From Scolanthus callimorphus (taxonomy: Eukaryota > Cnidaria > Anthozoa > Actiniaria > Edwardsiidae), in NCBI GenBank assembly GCA_033964015.1, contig CM066915.1, positions 10,687,573 through 10,751,572 of the forward strand: a DNA stretch of 64,000 nt, read 5' to 3'. The translations under genes and the position numbers were made by a program. Each line of letters begins with the position of its first letter. Position 1 is the stretch's first letter. Shown here piece after piece: positions 1-11,679 of the stretch. The notes below the pieces were generated by a model that had not been told where the DNA came from, did not search any database, and saw nothing but the letters and a program-made list of their open reading frames with translations.

Positions 1-228
1 AATCAAAATTGAGAAAATGAGTTATCATGGAGCGGAAAGAAGCTGAGACTGATGTCATGAACATGAAGAAATAAAGTTTGTCGTGGGAAAGAAACAAAGC
101 GCCGTAGAGGAGAATTGCCAGGGAAGACATGTCGAAAAAGACAAACGAAGAGCTAGCGCGCAAGAGAAAGCACAAACAACGATAAGAAACTAATTCTCAA
201 GGTTGGTACTTGAACTTTGTAGCTAGAG

Positions 229-236
229 TATAAAAG
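229..236 (+). promoter_or_regulatory. candidate TATA box
   Basis: A TATAAAAG match lies about 30 bases before a TCATTTTTCATC stretch that could hold a start site. A strong GTAAGT donor follows at 763-768, so 260-762 could be a 5' noncoding exon. This is motif-level evidence only, and the stretch could equally belong to an old mobile element. Confidence 0.3.
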
Positions 237-831
237 GGACATTTAGTAGTAATCATTTTTCATCAATCGCAAATTTTCATTCGAGTTTTTTCGAGCTTTC
301 GCGGCTCGCTATACGCTAGTTTGAAAAAGATGAAAGTTGCACGGGACGATCGTAGCCGCGCGCAAGAGAGATTTCTCTCGGGAGATTTGTTATTTTTGCA
401 CGCTCAGCTTTTGTGTTAAGCTTTTTTTCAGGATTGCAATCTGGGCAGAATACCGTATTTTCTAGTGATTTAGTAGAGCTGACTGCCGTTATTCAGTGGC
501 TGTGTTTATCCTTTAGCGTGGAGACTCGGGAGAAAGTTATGTAATAGTGTCACGCATAGCAGCCATCTTGAGCTCGCGAGCTTTCTCCAAGCGGCTCCAA
601 AATTCAGATTTAGAAAATGCTACAATGATTCTTGAATTCTCTAATGTAAGTTAGGCAGCTAGCTACCAATTCTTAAAATTGAGACACTTTCTATATATTA
701 CGACTTCTCAATTTGGTTTGGCTACAACGAGTTTTTCACTTGTAGTAGCAGACGAGAGAGACGTAAGTTTTAAATTTTACGGGGTCGATTATTATAATAG
801 ATTAACTTTTGTGTTTAATTTAATTTTGTAG

Positions 832-889
832 AAATTCCCAAGATGTATTCCTGCAGGGTATGCTTCACAGAGTATTTCACATATGACAG
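832..889 (+). CDS. candidate short first coding exon with a CxxC motif
   Basis: A pyrimidine-rich tract ending in TTTTGTAG is followed by an ATG at 843. It reads MYSCRVCFTEYFTYDR, which resembles the start of a C2H2 or BED-like zinc finger because of the C-R-V-C spacing. The exon would end at 889 before GCAAGT, the usual form of the minor GC-AG donor class. With the GTAAGT donor at 763 it would form a two-exon 5' end. I cannot see the downstream exons. Function is unknown and this could be chance. Confidence 0.3.
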
Positions 890-1127
890 GCAAGTGGAGA
901 CACCTATCTAGGGATAATTATTGCTCTCTATCAATTTATGCAATGACATTTTTTAGTTTATTGTTTCTCTGGTCGGCAGTGTCAGGCATGAACTTAGAAG
1001 TGGAAGTTTAAATTTTGCTCATTTAAAATATCAACCAAGGGGATTCAACATAGAGGATGTTTTTTCTTCGAATTGTCATTTACTTGAAGTTTTGACAGGC
1101 CCCTGAAATTGATTTTATTTGCCTGTT

Positions 1128-2311
1128 TCAAGCACTCCTATCATTATTTTTTAATAATTATGAAAAATATGATCTACTTGCCTTCCAATAGAAGACCACT
1201 TTGTGAGGGGTCCCTAACATACTCTGGATCATCTGCAATTCTCCCTTAATATTAGCCTCATTCAAGGTTGTACATTTCTTTGTTAATTATCACTTTTTGG
1301 GAACGGAAATATACAGTTGACTTGAATGTACTAAAAAAATTACATTGAAGATACATGTACATTGTATGTTTATCAGTATGTATAAATAAATGAATAAATA
1401 TTCATTCATTCATATTTTCCTGCTTCTGATTGGTTGATCACCACTGGCAAATTCTTGGTGTTTTTAAAGGCGAGCGACTAATTCCATCAATGACGTCAAA
1501 GATTGGATAAGTTGAAAGTTGTTGCAAGTGTGACATCACACCTTTGTAGGCAGGATGGCAAACTGGCTGCTCCGGATTTGTGCCAGATAGAGGTGCAAAT
1601 ACACCTAAAAAGATTCCTTTTACACCTAACTTTTTCAACTTAGGCATAAAATAATGACTGTGTTTTCATTTTCTACAGTGTTCGCTTAGTGTATTTACGC
1701 CTAGATTTTTGATGAATTACACCTATAATGTTCATGGTACATGGCATAAAATTACGACTTTGATTAGTATTTAGTTTCAAGCCCTGTCAGCTCCCTCAAA
1801 GAATTAAAGCTGGAAAATCTATTTTGAATGAATAATAAAACAATTAAAAGCTGGAATGAATAATAAAACAATCAATGAATTCAGCTTTGTATGATATGGA
1901 TAATTATTAAGATCTTAGGGGATGTTATCTACATTGACCTTTCACCTCAATGGATAATAATAATACCACCATTGATCTGAATAATTATCCATATCATACT
2001 CACAGAATTCATTAATTGCTAAACTGCATGGTCACATCCGATCACCTTTTAAATAGATTTAGAAAAAAAAGTTTATCGTGTATGAATTAGTTCTAATTTT
2101 TTATATTTTTTATTGAACTAAAAAATATTTACCCTACAACAATTGAATGAGACTAACATGGAGTGAGAATTTAATTTAATTTAATTTTGTTCCCAAAATG
2201 GAACCAGATGCAATCCAGAGCATGTTAGGGACAAAGTGGTCTTTTATTGGTAGGTTAAGTAGATCATATTTTTCATTATTATTGAAAAATGAATTATAAT
2301 AGGAGGGCCTG
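1128..2311. mobile_element. inverted-repeat element with ~110-120 bp arms
   Basis: About 120 bases at 1128-1248 reappear as an imperfect reverse complement at 2203-2311. Shared landmarks are GAAAAATATGATCTACTT, AGACCACTTTGT and CCCTAACAT. The ~950 base interior has no coding capacity. It holds a smaller inverted repeat at 1878-2018 and a direct repeat of a GAATGAATAATAAAACAAT unit at ~1826-1873. The structure fits a non-autonomous DNA transposon. No target duplication was identified. Confidence 0.6.
1878..2018. repeat. nested inverted repeat
   Basis: The segment TATGATATGGATAATTATT at ~1891-1909 pairs with its complement at ~1980-1999, and both arms end in GAATTC followed by an ATTA-rich run. 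A second small TCAATGG/CCATTGA hairpin sits in the loop. It lies inside the 1128-2311 element and looks like a separate insertion or a fold within it. Confidence 0.5.
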
Positions 2312-2534
2312 ATACAAGATAATTGCACATGATATAGGCATATAAATACTGCTTTTTGGGAGGGGGCATAGCTGTCAACTCACCCGCATTAGGCAAGTGT
2401 CACTAGATTTTGAAGCCTGTCACCCGCATGATGATTGAAGTTGTATTTTCCTACCACGTGAGGGGGAATCGCAAGATTTTTGACGAAGTTGGGTTTCCTT
2501 CTTATACTTTCCTTCTTATACTTTGTTACCAAAA

Positions 2535-2734
2535 TGTGTTTCCCAAAAATATCCATACCCCCCTATGGAAGGGATTGGAAATTCCAGAGGGGTGGGGGGT
2601 CAATTTACCTAATCTTTTCCATACAAACACCATATTTTTCTTCGGTAATTCCAGAGGGGAGGGGGGTCATTTCTCAACACCCTTCCGTGGGGGAGGGGGA
2701 GGGGGGAGGGTATGGATATTTTTTGGAAACACAC
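2535..2734. mobile_element. short G/C-run TIR element (MITE-like)
   Basis: TGTGTTTCCCAAAAATATCC at 2535 pairs with GGATATTTTTTGGAAACACA ending at ~2734. The arms continue inward through C-run and G-run sequence. The ~200 base interior carries two GGGGTGGGGGGTCA-like blocks. The two overlapping predicted reading frames here are by-products of the G-rich repeat, not genes. Confidence 0.6.
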
Positions 2735-2739
2735 AATGT

Positions 2740-4090
2740 ATGTTATTTCTTACTATACAATTATAACATTCCTTAACTAATGTCTGATGTGGCAAAAAAT
2801 TAAAATAAAATAGACAAAATTAGCCAATAAGATGATAAAAGAGAAATATTTTATCTTCTACCCTGATTTGATGAACTAATTATTATTGTGGCTCTTACAA
2901 AAACAATGGTACTCCAGTATGTTCAGCTACTATAATTTATAAGTATCCATAGCCATGCATGGTTTACGTAAGACTGGTAAATAAAGGGATCTGTCTTCAA
3001 GGCTCATGGCTACCGTATTATCATTCAATTTCAGAGAAACAACATCCGCCAGAGGTGGCTTTAGGACACACCATACCATGACACAAGTAGAACATAATTA
3101 GTCGAGCAGTTTTCACATGAATGTCGTGGGTAATTTTAAATTACTTGGTAATTGCGATTAGTTTGGGTTGTGATTGTTCAAGAGAATGATCTTTGACCCT
3201 TCTGCCAATTAGATCGCATAGAGAAAATAATAACACAACTACTTGTGATTACTTCACTCACTAAGGCAAGTTTGTTGTCGAATTTCTATTGCATTTGATT
3301 GGATAGTGAATTACTCATGAATTGCTTTCACAACAGTCATATGAAAATCGGTATACCTATAGATTTAGAGAAATTGAATACTTATGTAAAATTTGGGTAT
3401 CATTCGAGTTATGGCATTGCCAGGTTTCTGTTTTGCATGCGACACAAACCTTGTTATGGCATTGAGAAGTTTCTGTTTTGCATGTGAAACCTTTCTCAAG
3501 GTGTGTCTGATGTCTGATTTGCATCAAGGGGGGGGGGGGGGGGGCAAGCCTTAGTCAGCCTTTTTTTGGCGGGGCGGGTTAGCAGGTTTTTTCCCACATG
3601 TTGACATTGAAAATGTTACTTCCCCCCCACCACTAGCTATGGTTCTAGAATGGTTTTGAATGCATTTCTATGTAAAGGTTTTATCATCACTAATTGTGAG
3701 AATCCACACTGAAAAACTATCAGTGACAAAAACAAACATGGCAGACCTCAGGAGCCCCAAAAACATACAATATATTAGGGAGTGCCCCACCCCAAGCCTA
3801 TTCTTTCATACCTGGGAAATGTATTTCTTATTGGCTGTTCAAGTTTTAGTTCAAGCATTCCAGCTATAAATTACATATACGTTTTTGATTGTAATCTAAT
3901 TAATTAAGTATTGTAGAATCATAGGATTTCAGAAAAGATCCATACTCATTCCTCCATAATGTGTTTTATACAATAACACTAACAGATATATTGGAGATAT
4001 TGGAAGATGACACCGTAAAACTCATGTCAAATAACGTTTTTCTCTTTATTGCCATTTGTGCTTTGCTATAATATCATTCCATTGGAAGGA
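2740..4090. other. no gene seen; simple repeats only
   Basis: I see no supported exon here. The stretch holds a 45-base direct repeat at 3408-3484 and a pure G run at about 3528-3544, in otherwise unremarkable AT-rich sequence. Confidence 0.5.
3408..3484 (+). repeat. two-copy 45 bp direct repeat
   Basis: GTTATGGCATTG plus TTTCTGTTTTGCATG occurs at 3408 and again at 3453, an exact 45-base step. This is a recent local duplication of no evident function. Confidence 0.6.
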
Positions 4091-4091
4091 G

Positions 4092-4890
4092 TTAGTACTT
4101 TAATGGGAACCCTTTTCCATGCACATGGAAAAATACGTAACTGAGGGAGCTCAGTTCCGCTTTTAGGCAGTGCCTAAATCTATATATTAGTAGGACAGAG
4201 ATCTTGGTTGACGATAGATTGAAATCACCAACGATGCTAATTAGGCTGTCAGGGTGGTGCATAAGGTAGGAATCAACTGTCATCTGAATATAATCGTACA
4301 ATTTAAGGTTGTCTTCAGCCTTGGAGTTGGGCGGGTGGTAGACGACCCCTAGAAGCACCATAGATACAGCTCGCGGCAGTCTAGTTGGTCTCAACTGCTA
4401 CCATAAGGTCTATTTTATGGAGTCACTCAAGGCGAATTCAGGTAGCCTCTAACATGGAATAGACCTCCTCGGCTGGCCCGTTTGTTTTGCCCATTTCAGA
4501 TCACGTGGCACTCCCATGAGTATTCTCTCTTTCTTTTTCTGCTACGCACCGAAGGATATATGAATATGGAATCATTCCAAACAAAGAGAGAATACTCATG
4601 GGAATGCCACGTGATCTGAAATGGGCAAAACATTACGCCCAAGCCGAGGAGGTCTATTGAAGACCTGACATACGCTACCAAGCCGCCAACATGTGATTCC
4701 CGATCTTTACGGAATAATGTAAAGTCCGCCAAGGAGACTGCATGATCAGGAATTTTGTCTCAACCAAGTTTAAGTGATGCAAATCACATCCGCACCGTTA
4801 ATGTCGATAACGCACTGGAGTTCATCGATCTTAGGCGCCAGTGAACGGGTGAACGGTAACTAGGAATGACTGAATTTTTGCCCGGATGGA
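4092..4890 (-). pseudogene. LINE endonuclease-domain relic
   Basis: Read on the minus strand, the decayed frames give the usual order of a non-LTR retrotransposon AP-like endonuclease. First is an N-terminal SLAPKIDELQ block, then ICIT-stop-TWL where the family has its catalytic T-E-T-W-L, then LFRKDRE..GGLVAYVRSS, then VVYHPPNS, and finally SIVGDFNLSSTKI containing the GDFN catalytic motif. The expected glutamate codon is a TAA, at least one frameshift is needed, and a ~200 base segment in the middle is replaced by an inverted duplication (4458-4658). No reverse transcriptase follows, so the copy is truncated as well as dead. The motif wording suggests a CR1/L2/Rex1-like clade, but that assignment is uncertain. 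Confidence 0.8.
4458..4658. repeat. 75 bp inverted duplication inside the LINE relic
   Basis: Left arm 4458-4532 and right arm 4583-4658 are near-perfect reverse complements, with a ~50 base spacer. Both contain CATTTCAGATCACGTGGCA or its complement. The right arm continues the endonuclease reading frame while the left arm runs backwards. The palindrome was therefore made by inverted copying of LINE sequence rather than by arrival of an independent MITE. Confidence 0.75.
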
Positions 4891-5249
4891 GGGATGGGTA
4901 ACAGGGAAATTTGGCCAGGAACGCCACTTGAGCTGCATGGCTCCCGCGCTGGGTCGTCCGGCCACCACGTTTTGATCTATACGGCTTTCGAATGCCAATA
5001 TCGCCTAACTTTCCCCATAAAGAGGTTTCTAATCTTTGTTTCGACTGATTTCTCCCCGTACAAAAGTATAGGAGTACTCCCCCCCCCCCCCCCCACCCGT
5101 TTCCGGGCGAGCCCGCTACACACACAGTGCCAATAAAATATGTCTATGTCTATGTCAATCCTACTGGCGTTTTGTGGCTTGAAATGGCCTTCTTGCACGA
5201 GAAAAAGGGGACAAGGTCATCCTTCTTATTGCTGCGCTTGTCTCTCCCG

Positions 5250-5254
<5 letters not shown>

Positions 5255-5308
<54 letters not shown>

Positions 5309-5329
5309 ACACACACACACACACACACA
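5255..5329 (+). repeat. C53 homopolymer followed by (AC)n
   Basis: A run of about 53 consecutive C is followed by GA and ten CA/AC steps. A shorter C run lies near 5080-5094. Proline-rich and glycine-rich frames across this block are artefacts. Run length is likely to be inexact in the assembly. Confidence 0.9.
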
Positions 5330-5880
5330 AACGGCTAAATGACCATATTTTCTCCATGCTAAATTTATATTTTTCTCTTACAAGAGTCTCGGCCAAAAAC
5401 AACTGCAAAACTGGGCGTAACTACATGCACGGCGGCGGCACACCTTTGACCAAACATCACAGAATCTAGTCTCACTAAAATGTTTAAAGCATTTTAATAT
5501 TGGTTCCTTTTCATTGTAAAGTCATATTTTATTTTAAAATATCAAAATAATTATTGTTCTAAAGTGAAACAATATCGAAGACCGGAAAAAGAAAGGTTCC
5601 CCTTCCTCGTGTGAGAAGAATGCGTAACAGAAAACGTTATTTGACTTTGTATTGTTCATTGAGTCGGTTGACTGCACTTTATCTCCAGTAACAGCTACGG
5701 AGATCAGAGAAATACCTCAATTGTTTGAACAGAATCTTTGTGAACTTCAGAAATTACTCCTATAGAGTTTGATTTTACAAACAAGTTTTTATTGCGACAA
5801 ACAAAGCTGTACAAGAGTAAGTGAGCGTGGGAAAAAGACGCCATCTAGAAAATTTTGTTTACCGAGAAAACTTCTTCGTC

Positions 5881-5957
5881 ATGTCGGCGGCAAGAAAGCA
5901 AAAGTATAAATACACGATTATTACCCCGAAGTATCTCCACGGTGTTTCTAATAAATG
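5881..5957 (+). CDS. candidate first coding exon
   Basis: An ATG at 5881 opens 25 codons (MSAARKQKYKYTIITPKYLH, then five more) and runs straight into a GTAAGC donor at 5958. The stretch is basic and lysine/tyrosine-rich. I do not recognise a family and cannot point to the next exon. The clean ATG-to-donor structure is the only evidence. Confidence 0.25.
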
Positions 5958-7211
5958 GTAAGCTGTAAATTTGGTATATGTCTGGCTTATTTGCTTATTT
6001 TTTCTGGTAAAGAGTGAGATTTGTCACGATATTTCTTAGGAGATTGTTTACAGTTCGGCGAGAAAATTTGCTTAATTAGGGTAAATTGAGTGTACTCGTT
6101 CTCGTCTTAGATATGTTTTCCAAGAATGATTTTTATACCCGGGCTAAATATATCTTAAGTACTTGTTAAATTCCAAGTTTCAATAAATTCTGAATAATAC
6201 CGCCTGCATTTTTCATTGTTTCAAAATAAAGTGAGATTTTAGATTTTCAAAATGTGAAATTGCGGCGTTCTTTGAGTGCTCGCCAAGAACTTAAAATGTT
6301 AGCTATAATTAAACATCTGGGTGCATTCAAATCTTTGATACCTCTAAAATGAAATTATGATGCAAATAAATTCAAGTTTTATTTTGCGCCTTCGCGCGAG
6401 TTCCGTTATTTGACAGTAGAATCGCATGCGGTTTTTATAGTCATTTTTGAGCAGCCCGCGTTGCTTTTTCCAAATTTTCTCTCCATTGCTTTATTTGTTT
6501 AACATAAAAAATATATCACGTTTACTAGCATACCATAGGCTATCTCTGGATAAAATATTAGGGGGATCGACTTTTCGACCTTGTGCCACATCTCACTCGG
6601 TCCTTACGGAGAGTCGCTCTTAAGTTGCTTAGGTGGATTCAGGAAGCAGAGAGGGAGAGTGAAAAATAACTCTAAATCCTGGCCGTCCCGCCTAAATCTG
6701 TTTCTAATTTGACGTCTACTATACCTTTTCCCTGTCTGAGTATCGAGTAAAAGAGGCCGAATATGAAACCTCCCTGTCAATCTCGAATGAAGGATGTACA
6801 GCTGATGATGTGTCTGATGGCAATACGGGTTCAGGGGCGTTGGCTGGTACAGGCTTTATCTTGTTGCGGCATCGTCTACAAATTGGTGTTGTACAAAAAC
6901 ACAGAATGATTAATAATTGATAATTAAGGTGGCCCATGGCTAATTCATATAAAACACAACCTACAAGCTAATCGCCTCATTTGCATGCTTAGAAGACGGA
7001 AAAATGTAAGATATTTGTAACGCGAATGTGATAATTATCACCGAAGATACTTATTATGATACGTGCTAAGCAAGTTTGCAGCAATTTCAGTTGAAACACA
7101 GTTTCCTAAATATTGTTTTACGTATTTTTGAGGCAATTTATACTGTAAAAGAACAATTAAGCTTAGGATTGTGATAGGCTAATAACAATGTAAACTATAT
7201 ATTCCATTGCA
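5958..7211. other. long stretch with only one weak exon candidate
   Basis: AT-rich sequence without a convincing gene. On the minus strand 6875-6725 is open, bounded by a possible TTTGTAG acceptor and a GTATAG donor, and reads RRCRNKIKPVPANAPEP before a Ser/Thr-rich segment. A hydrophobic run precedes it, as in a membrane-protein tail. I give this little weight. Confidence 0.35.
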
Positions 7212-7680
7212 TTAAGGTGACTCGCTCGAAATGGTTTGTGCGCTCATCTGTGTCCAGAGCTGGACTACCAGGTTATACTTATCGGGCTATAACTTTTGCG
7301 TTTTTTTGCCGATTCCAGTAATTCTTTTTGTAAATCAAGCACAAATGACCCTAGATTAGCTGCGAATTCTCCGATCTTTGCAATCTTTTTCATCTAAGTC
7401 ACAATTCTTAAATACAAAGACGACCCCATACTTTTTAATGCCCTCTCATAAAAAAACATTGCAGATATTTTCGGCTTAAATCTTGGCGATGCTCATTAGA
7501 AGACTTGAACTTTCATCTGGCCAAGTGTCAGAAAATTCATAGGCCAGAAATGTATTAGCGAGGTCGATGTCGAAGATGCGCCACAAATTAAGACTTTTAC
7601 TAAGGCATGAATGTAAAAATTTCCTGCGCACTAGTAAAAGCATTTCAACCTATCAATTATTGGGACAAGTTACTTAGATA

Positions 7681-8538
7681 CATGTCAAACTATATGTTAA
7701 GAGCAATTGCTTTAAATCCAAACCACTTAACTTTAGAAGCACCGTTTCTTTGGGGCATAAAACCAGAAATTTATGGCATCCCGCACTTGGTAAAGTTAAC
7801 CTTAAAATTGGATGTTTTTGAAAGCTATTATGCAGGTTTAACTTAAAGTTGAATGTTTCATTGCCGCGAATTCTAAATTTCATCTGCGAGATAACTGCGC
7901 TCTCTCCATGGCCGCAAGTTTCATACCTGTTGTTGTGAAATGCTAATGATCAGGGCACTCAATGGAAAGGGGGGTAATGTTACCTTGAAAAATGACAATA
8001 AGAGGAGTAATGCTTCGGTTGATCTATTATAATAACAACACTACCATGTTTCAGAGGAATACGTTATCTGCCAACAGTATGTTCCCTAGGGTGAGTCACA
8101 ATTTTAATTGCTTTGCTCGCTTCTAATTTGCGACCACAATGTTAATAACATCATTGTTGTAATAATAAAATCTTTTCAATACCAACACGGATATGATGAT
8201 CATTACCCCCCTTTCAATTGAGTTCTTTGATTATTAGCATTTCACAACAACAGGTCAGAAACCTGCGGCCATGGAGAGAGCGCAGTTAGCTCGCAGAAGA
8301 AAATTAGAATTCGCGGCAATGAAACATTCAACTTTAAATTAAACCTGCATAATAGCTTTCAAAAACATTCAGTTTAATTCCGTGATATCTATTTTGATAG
8401 AAAACATCCAATTTTAAGGTTAAATTTACCAAGTGCGGGATGCCATAAATTTCTGGTTTTATGCTCGAAAGAAACGGTGCTTCTAAAGTTAAGCAGTTTG
8501 GATTTAAAGCGATTGCTCTTAACATATAGTTCGGCATG
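7681..8538. mobile_element. foldback element with ~300 bp arms
   Basis: Left arm 7681-7979 and right arm 8200-8538 are imperfect reverse complements around a 220 base loop. The right arm carries a ~30 base insertion near 8371-8400. The arms share GAGCAATTGCTTTAAATCCA and GGGATGCCATAAATTTCTGG (reverse sense). Apparent ORFs in the two arms encode the same peptide on opposite strands only because the DNA is an inverted copy. The element lies inside the 7212-12668 element. Confidence 0.75.
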
Positions 8539-8568
8539 CACTGGAAAAATCGGTCCTTCTTGTAACTA

Positions 8569-9930
8569 TGTAAACAGTTCGTAAAATCCGATTTACACAG
8601 TATGTAAATTTATTTACAGACTATTTACATCGTATGTAAATTAAATTTCCTTTCACATTGTGTGTGAATAGTTTGTAAATTTTAATTTACACACTGCTGT
8701 AAAATGTTCACCAACTACGCTATTTCTATGCACTGAAAGAGTCTGTAAATATAGATATACACTCTATGTAGAAAACTTCATCTCACATAGCCATATTTAC
8801 AGAGTTTATTGGTACCTCTGTTAAGCGGACATCTCCTATTCAGCGGTCACTTTCCAAGGCAATTAACTGTACTTATCTTTATTCAGTAGACCCCTCCATC
8901 AAGTGGCCAGTGGCCGCGACCGCCATTTCCCTTTTCGTACGTGTCGCGAGCTTAATTGCCTTTTCCGAACCTCCAATAACTGGCTACGTTTTACGGTCTC
9001 GCGGGTTTTGTGAGTGGAGTTGAAATAATTTTGGTTACATTAATATGCACATAGTTCGTTACTGTGTTATTTCAGAAATTAAGTTATGTTGCCAGTTACT
9101 TGATGGACACCCTTACAGTATCGGCCATAAATATAACATTGACGGTAAAATAATATTCTGTAAATAGTCTGTAAAAGTGCAGAAAGGGGCCCACAATAGT
9201 CTTTGTAAATATTCTGTAAATATTCTGTAAACAGCCTGTAAATGATGTTTTAGCCGCTGTTATAAACTTTGTAAATAGTATGTAAAGGTACAGAAAGGGG
9301 GCCCTGCATACTATGTAAACAGTGTGTAAATATCCTGTTAAAATCATACTCCATAAATAGTCTGTAAAAGTGCAGAAAGGGGCCCACATAAGTCTTTGTA
9401 AATATTCTGTCAATAGTCTGTAAACAGCCTGTAAATGATGTTATAGCTCCGTTATAAACTTTGTAAATTTTATGTAAAAGTGCAGAAAGGGGGCCCTGAA
9501 TACTGTGTAAATAGTCTGTAATTAGTCTGTAAAAATCGTACTCCGTAAATAGTATGTAAAAGGGCAGAAAGGGGCCCACAATAGTCTTTGTAAATATTCT
9601 GTAAATAGTATGTAAACAGCCTGTAAATGATGTTTTAGCTCTGTTAGAAACTTTGTAAATAGTATGTAAAAGTACAGAAAGGGGGCCCTGAACACTATGC
9701 AAATAGTGTGTCAATAGTCTGTAATTAGTCTGTAAAAATCGTACTCCGTAAATAGTCTGTAAAAGTGCAGAAAGGGGCCCACATAAGTCTTTGTAAATAT
9801 TATGTCAATAGTTTGTAAACAGCCTGTAAATTATGTTGTAGCTCCGTTATAAACTTTGTAAATAGTATGTAAAAGTACAGAAAGGGGGCCCTGAACACTA
9901 TGTAAATAGTCTGTCAATAGTATACCTATT
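8569..9930. repeat. TGTAAAT-type satellite, ~195 bp higher-order period
   Basis: From 8569 the sequence is dominated by TGTAAAT and ATTTACA words. From ~9110 it becomes a tandem array: AGAAAGGGGCCCACA recurs at about 9181, 9374, 9566 and 9769, steps of 193, 192 and 203. A sister motif, ACAGAAAGGGGGCCCTG, lies midway in each unit, so the unit is itself a duplicated ~100-base half. The short word GTAAATAGTCT repeats at roughly 10-11 base spacing. The minus strand is fortuitously open and gives tyrosine/leucine-rich pseudo-proteins. Confidence 0.8.
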
Positions 9931-11430
9931 ACTCTGAATAGACTGTGAAAGTGAAAGCCGAATGGTGTCTTGTCAAGTTCTCGGTAATGGTTAAAATCTA
10001 AACATAACATTTTCCCGAAATTCATTTTGATAAATTCCTTAAAAGTATATCTAGAACATCAGATGACGGGTCAACTGTTTTCCGAGGCCCATTCTTTTCA
10101 TGTATTGCCCGCCACTCATTTTCTGTAATTTACCTCCCTTTATACACGCTTTAATCTAGACTTAAATTTTATGTCAAATTTTCACTTTCGCGTAGCTTCT
10201 GATCGGGACCTAGCGCGATTTAATCGGCGATCAAATTTTCTGTGTCGTTAGAAAATGATGACACCTAAAAAAAGCCGTGTTAGGGAATTTTTTAATTGTA
10301 TAATAAGCGACCTTATATTTTCGTAAATATGCAAAATACATATAAAAAATCGCTCACACGGTTTTGCAGGTCATTTCTCCGTGAGTAAAGTCCGAAAAAG
10401 TGTGAAATGTGCCGTCTCGATCCGTTTCAAGTAATTATTAGTTAGTTTTTAAGTTTTGGGCCGTTAAAATACAAGAAAAATTTAAACTTCGCTAAAATGA
10501 ACAACTTCATGAGATAGAACTATCCTTTAGCTTTTAAACAATGTATAGCGGATTATCATAGCGTAAATTGCGACGCGACGATATGTTTTCTCCGTAAGCA
10601 CGTCGTTGTCACTGAGACCATTGTTTGGGACTCCTGTGGTTAATGCAACGCTGACTGGCTTTACCGGCGGCTCTTCAGGGTCCTCGGCCATTTTGAAAAT
10701 GGCGGTTGGCGGTTGGTGTTCTGCGCTGAAATCAACGATGGCTATGGAAAGGAAAGTATCTTGAAATGGCGGTCGGCTCCGACAGCAAGAGCAAGTATCA
10801 TTGCTAAAAGGTAATTAATATCATAATTTGCAAATTTACAGGTAGTTAATCCTTGTTGTTTAGATACAACAATTAAAGGAATACATTCGAGTTTGGACAG
10901 GGACACTGAGTCAAATTATTCTGTGTAGTGACACAACACAGAATAATTTGACTTCCAGCGTAGTTATGTTATCACATTCGAATGAAGTTACTTCATTTCG
11001 TGAATTTTTCAAACATTATTTGCCCAAAGAGGTTTTTTTAGACCCGTTACAAAGTAAAACACAACAGTAATCTGGGCTAATCTAAATATTCTGTACTTTC
11101 AAATATCTCAACAATATCTCTTTGAAACAGTTTATGTTCGTTATCACAACCTTCTTTATGCAAATACAAATGTTCTACCCTCCTTGAAAAGTCAGAGAAA
11201 TCTGATATGTTTTCAAGTTCAGGGACTTGTCAGGGAATGTTCAAAACAGTCAGAAAATTTTGAAAAGAACTCAAAAGTCAAGGAAAAAAGTCAAAGGAAA
11301 AGCCATACAGATTACAAGCTGTTGACATTTTGTTTATGTGAAATTAAATTTTGTTGAGATTTGTATATTCAAGAATGTATGTATGTAACAAAGTTTTTCG
11401 AGTATTTACATTTTGTGCTTCTCCACTGTT
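9931..11430. other. no gene seen; one perfect hairpin
   Basis: Mostly unremarkable AT-rich DNA inside the large 7212-12668 element. A GC-richer patch at 10,560-10,810 contains several GAAATGGCGG/GCCATTTT words but no ORF worth naming. A short perfect hairpin lies at 10,910-10,952. Confidence 0.5.
10910..10952. repeat. perfect 17 bp hairpin
   Basis: GTCAAATTATTCTGTGT at 10910-10926 pairs without mismatch with 10936-10952 across a 9 base loop. There is no T-run after it and no known RNA family is apparent. Confidence 0.7.
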
Positions 11431-11679
11431 AAGCAGGCTTTTCACTAGGGAAGTAACGAAAGACAGAGACTAAGACATAAGGATGCCACCTTTCGTGTGA
11501 AAATCAAAGAACATATTAGGTGACGTAAGCATGAAGGAAAGCAGAATGGAAGGTTTCCACTTTCTTACTCCCTGCTTATGCTTGCATCGCTACTGACACT
11601 ATGTTTTTCACACAAACACAAGCTCTTATGTCTGTCTCTTTCTCTGTCTTCACTAATTTCGCTATTGAAAGCTGGCTTT
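11431..11679. mobile_element. ~250 bp TIR element (MITE-like)
   Basis: About 50 bases at 11431-11483 (AGGCTTTTCACTAGGGAAG then GACAGAGACTAAGACATAAG) pair imperfectly with 11617-11679. Interior words such as GAAGGAAAGCAGAATGGAAG have no coding sense. This is a non-autonomous DNA element by structure. Confidence 0.55.

Noticed and set aside
2410..2776. Two overlapping Gly-rich ORFs of 118 and 98 codons
   Set aside because: They cross the G-run arms of the TIR element at 2535-2734 and reflect base composition.
5127..5469. Proline-rich and glycine-rich ORFs
   Set aside because: Generated by the C53 homopolymer and the AC microsatellite.
7607..8537. Two similar peptides on opposite strands suggesting a duplicated gene
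   Set aside because: They are the same DNA in the two arms of a foldback element. The shared peptide follows from the inverted repeat and shows no coding constraint.
8813..8960. CCTCTGTTAAGCGGACATC, reminiscent of pogo/Tigger-type transposon ends
   Set aside because: The wording is suggestive but I could not find a matching opposite terminus or a TA duplication.
9110..9930. Regularly spaced repeats resembling a CRISPR array
   Set aside because: The whole unit is repeated, with no unique spacers, and the context is eukaryotic. It is a satellite.
9096..10025. Minus-strand ORFs rich in Tyr, Leu and Phe
   Set aside because: They translate the ~195 bp satellite units and have no independent coding evidence.
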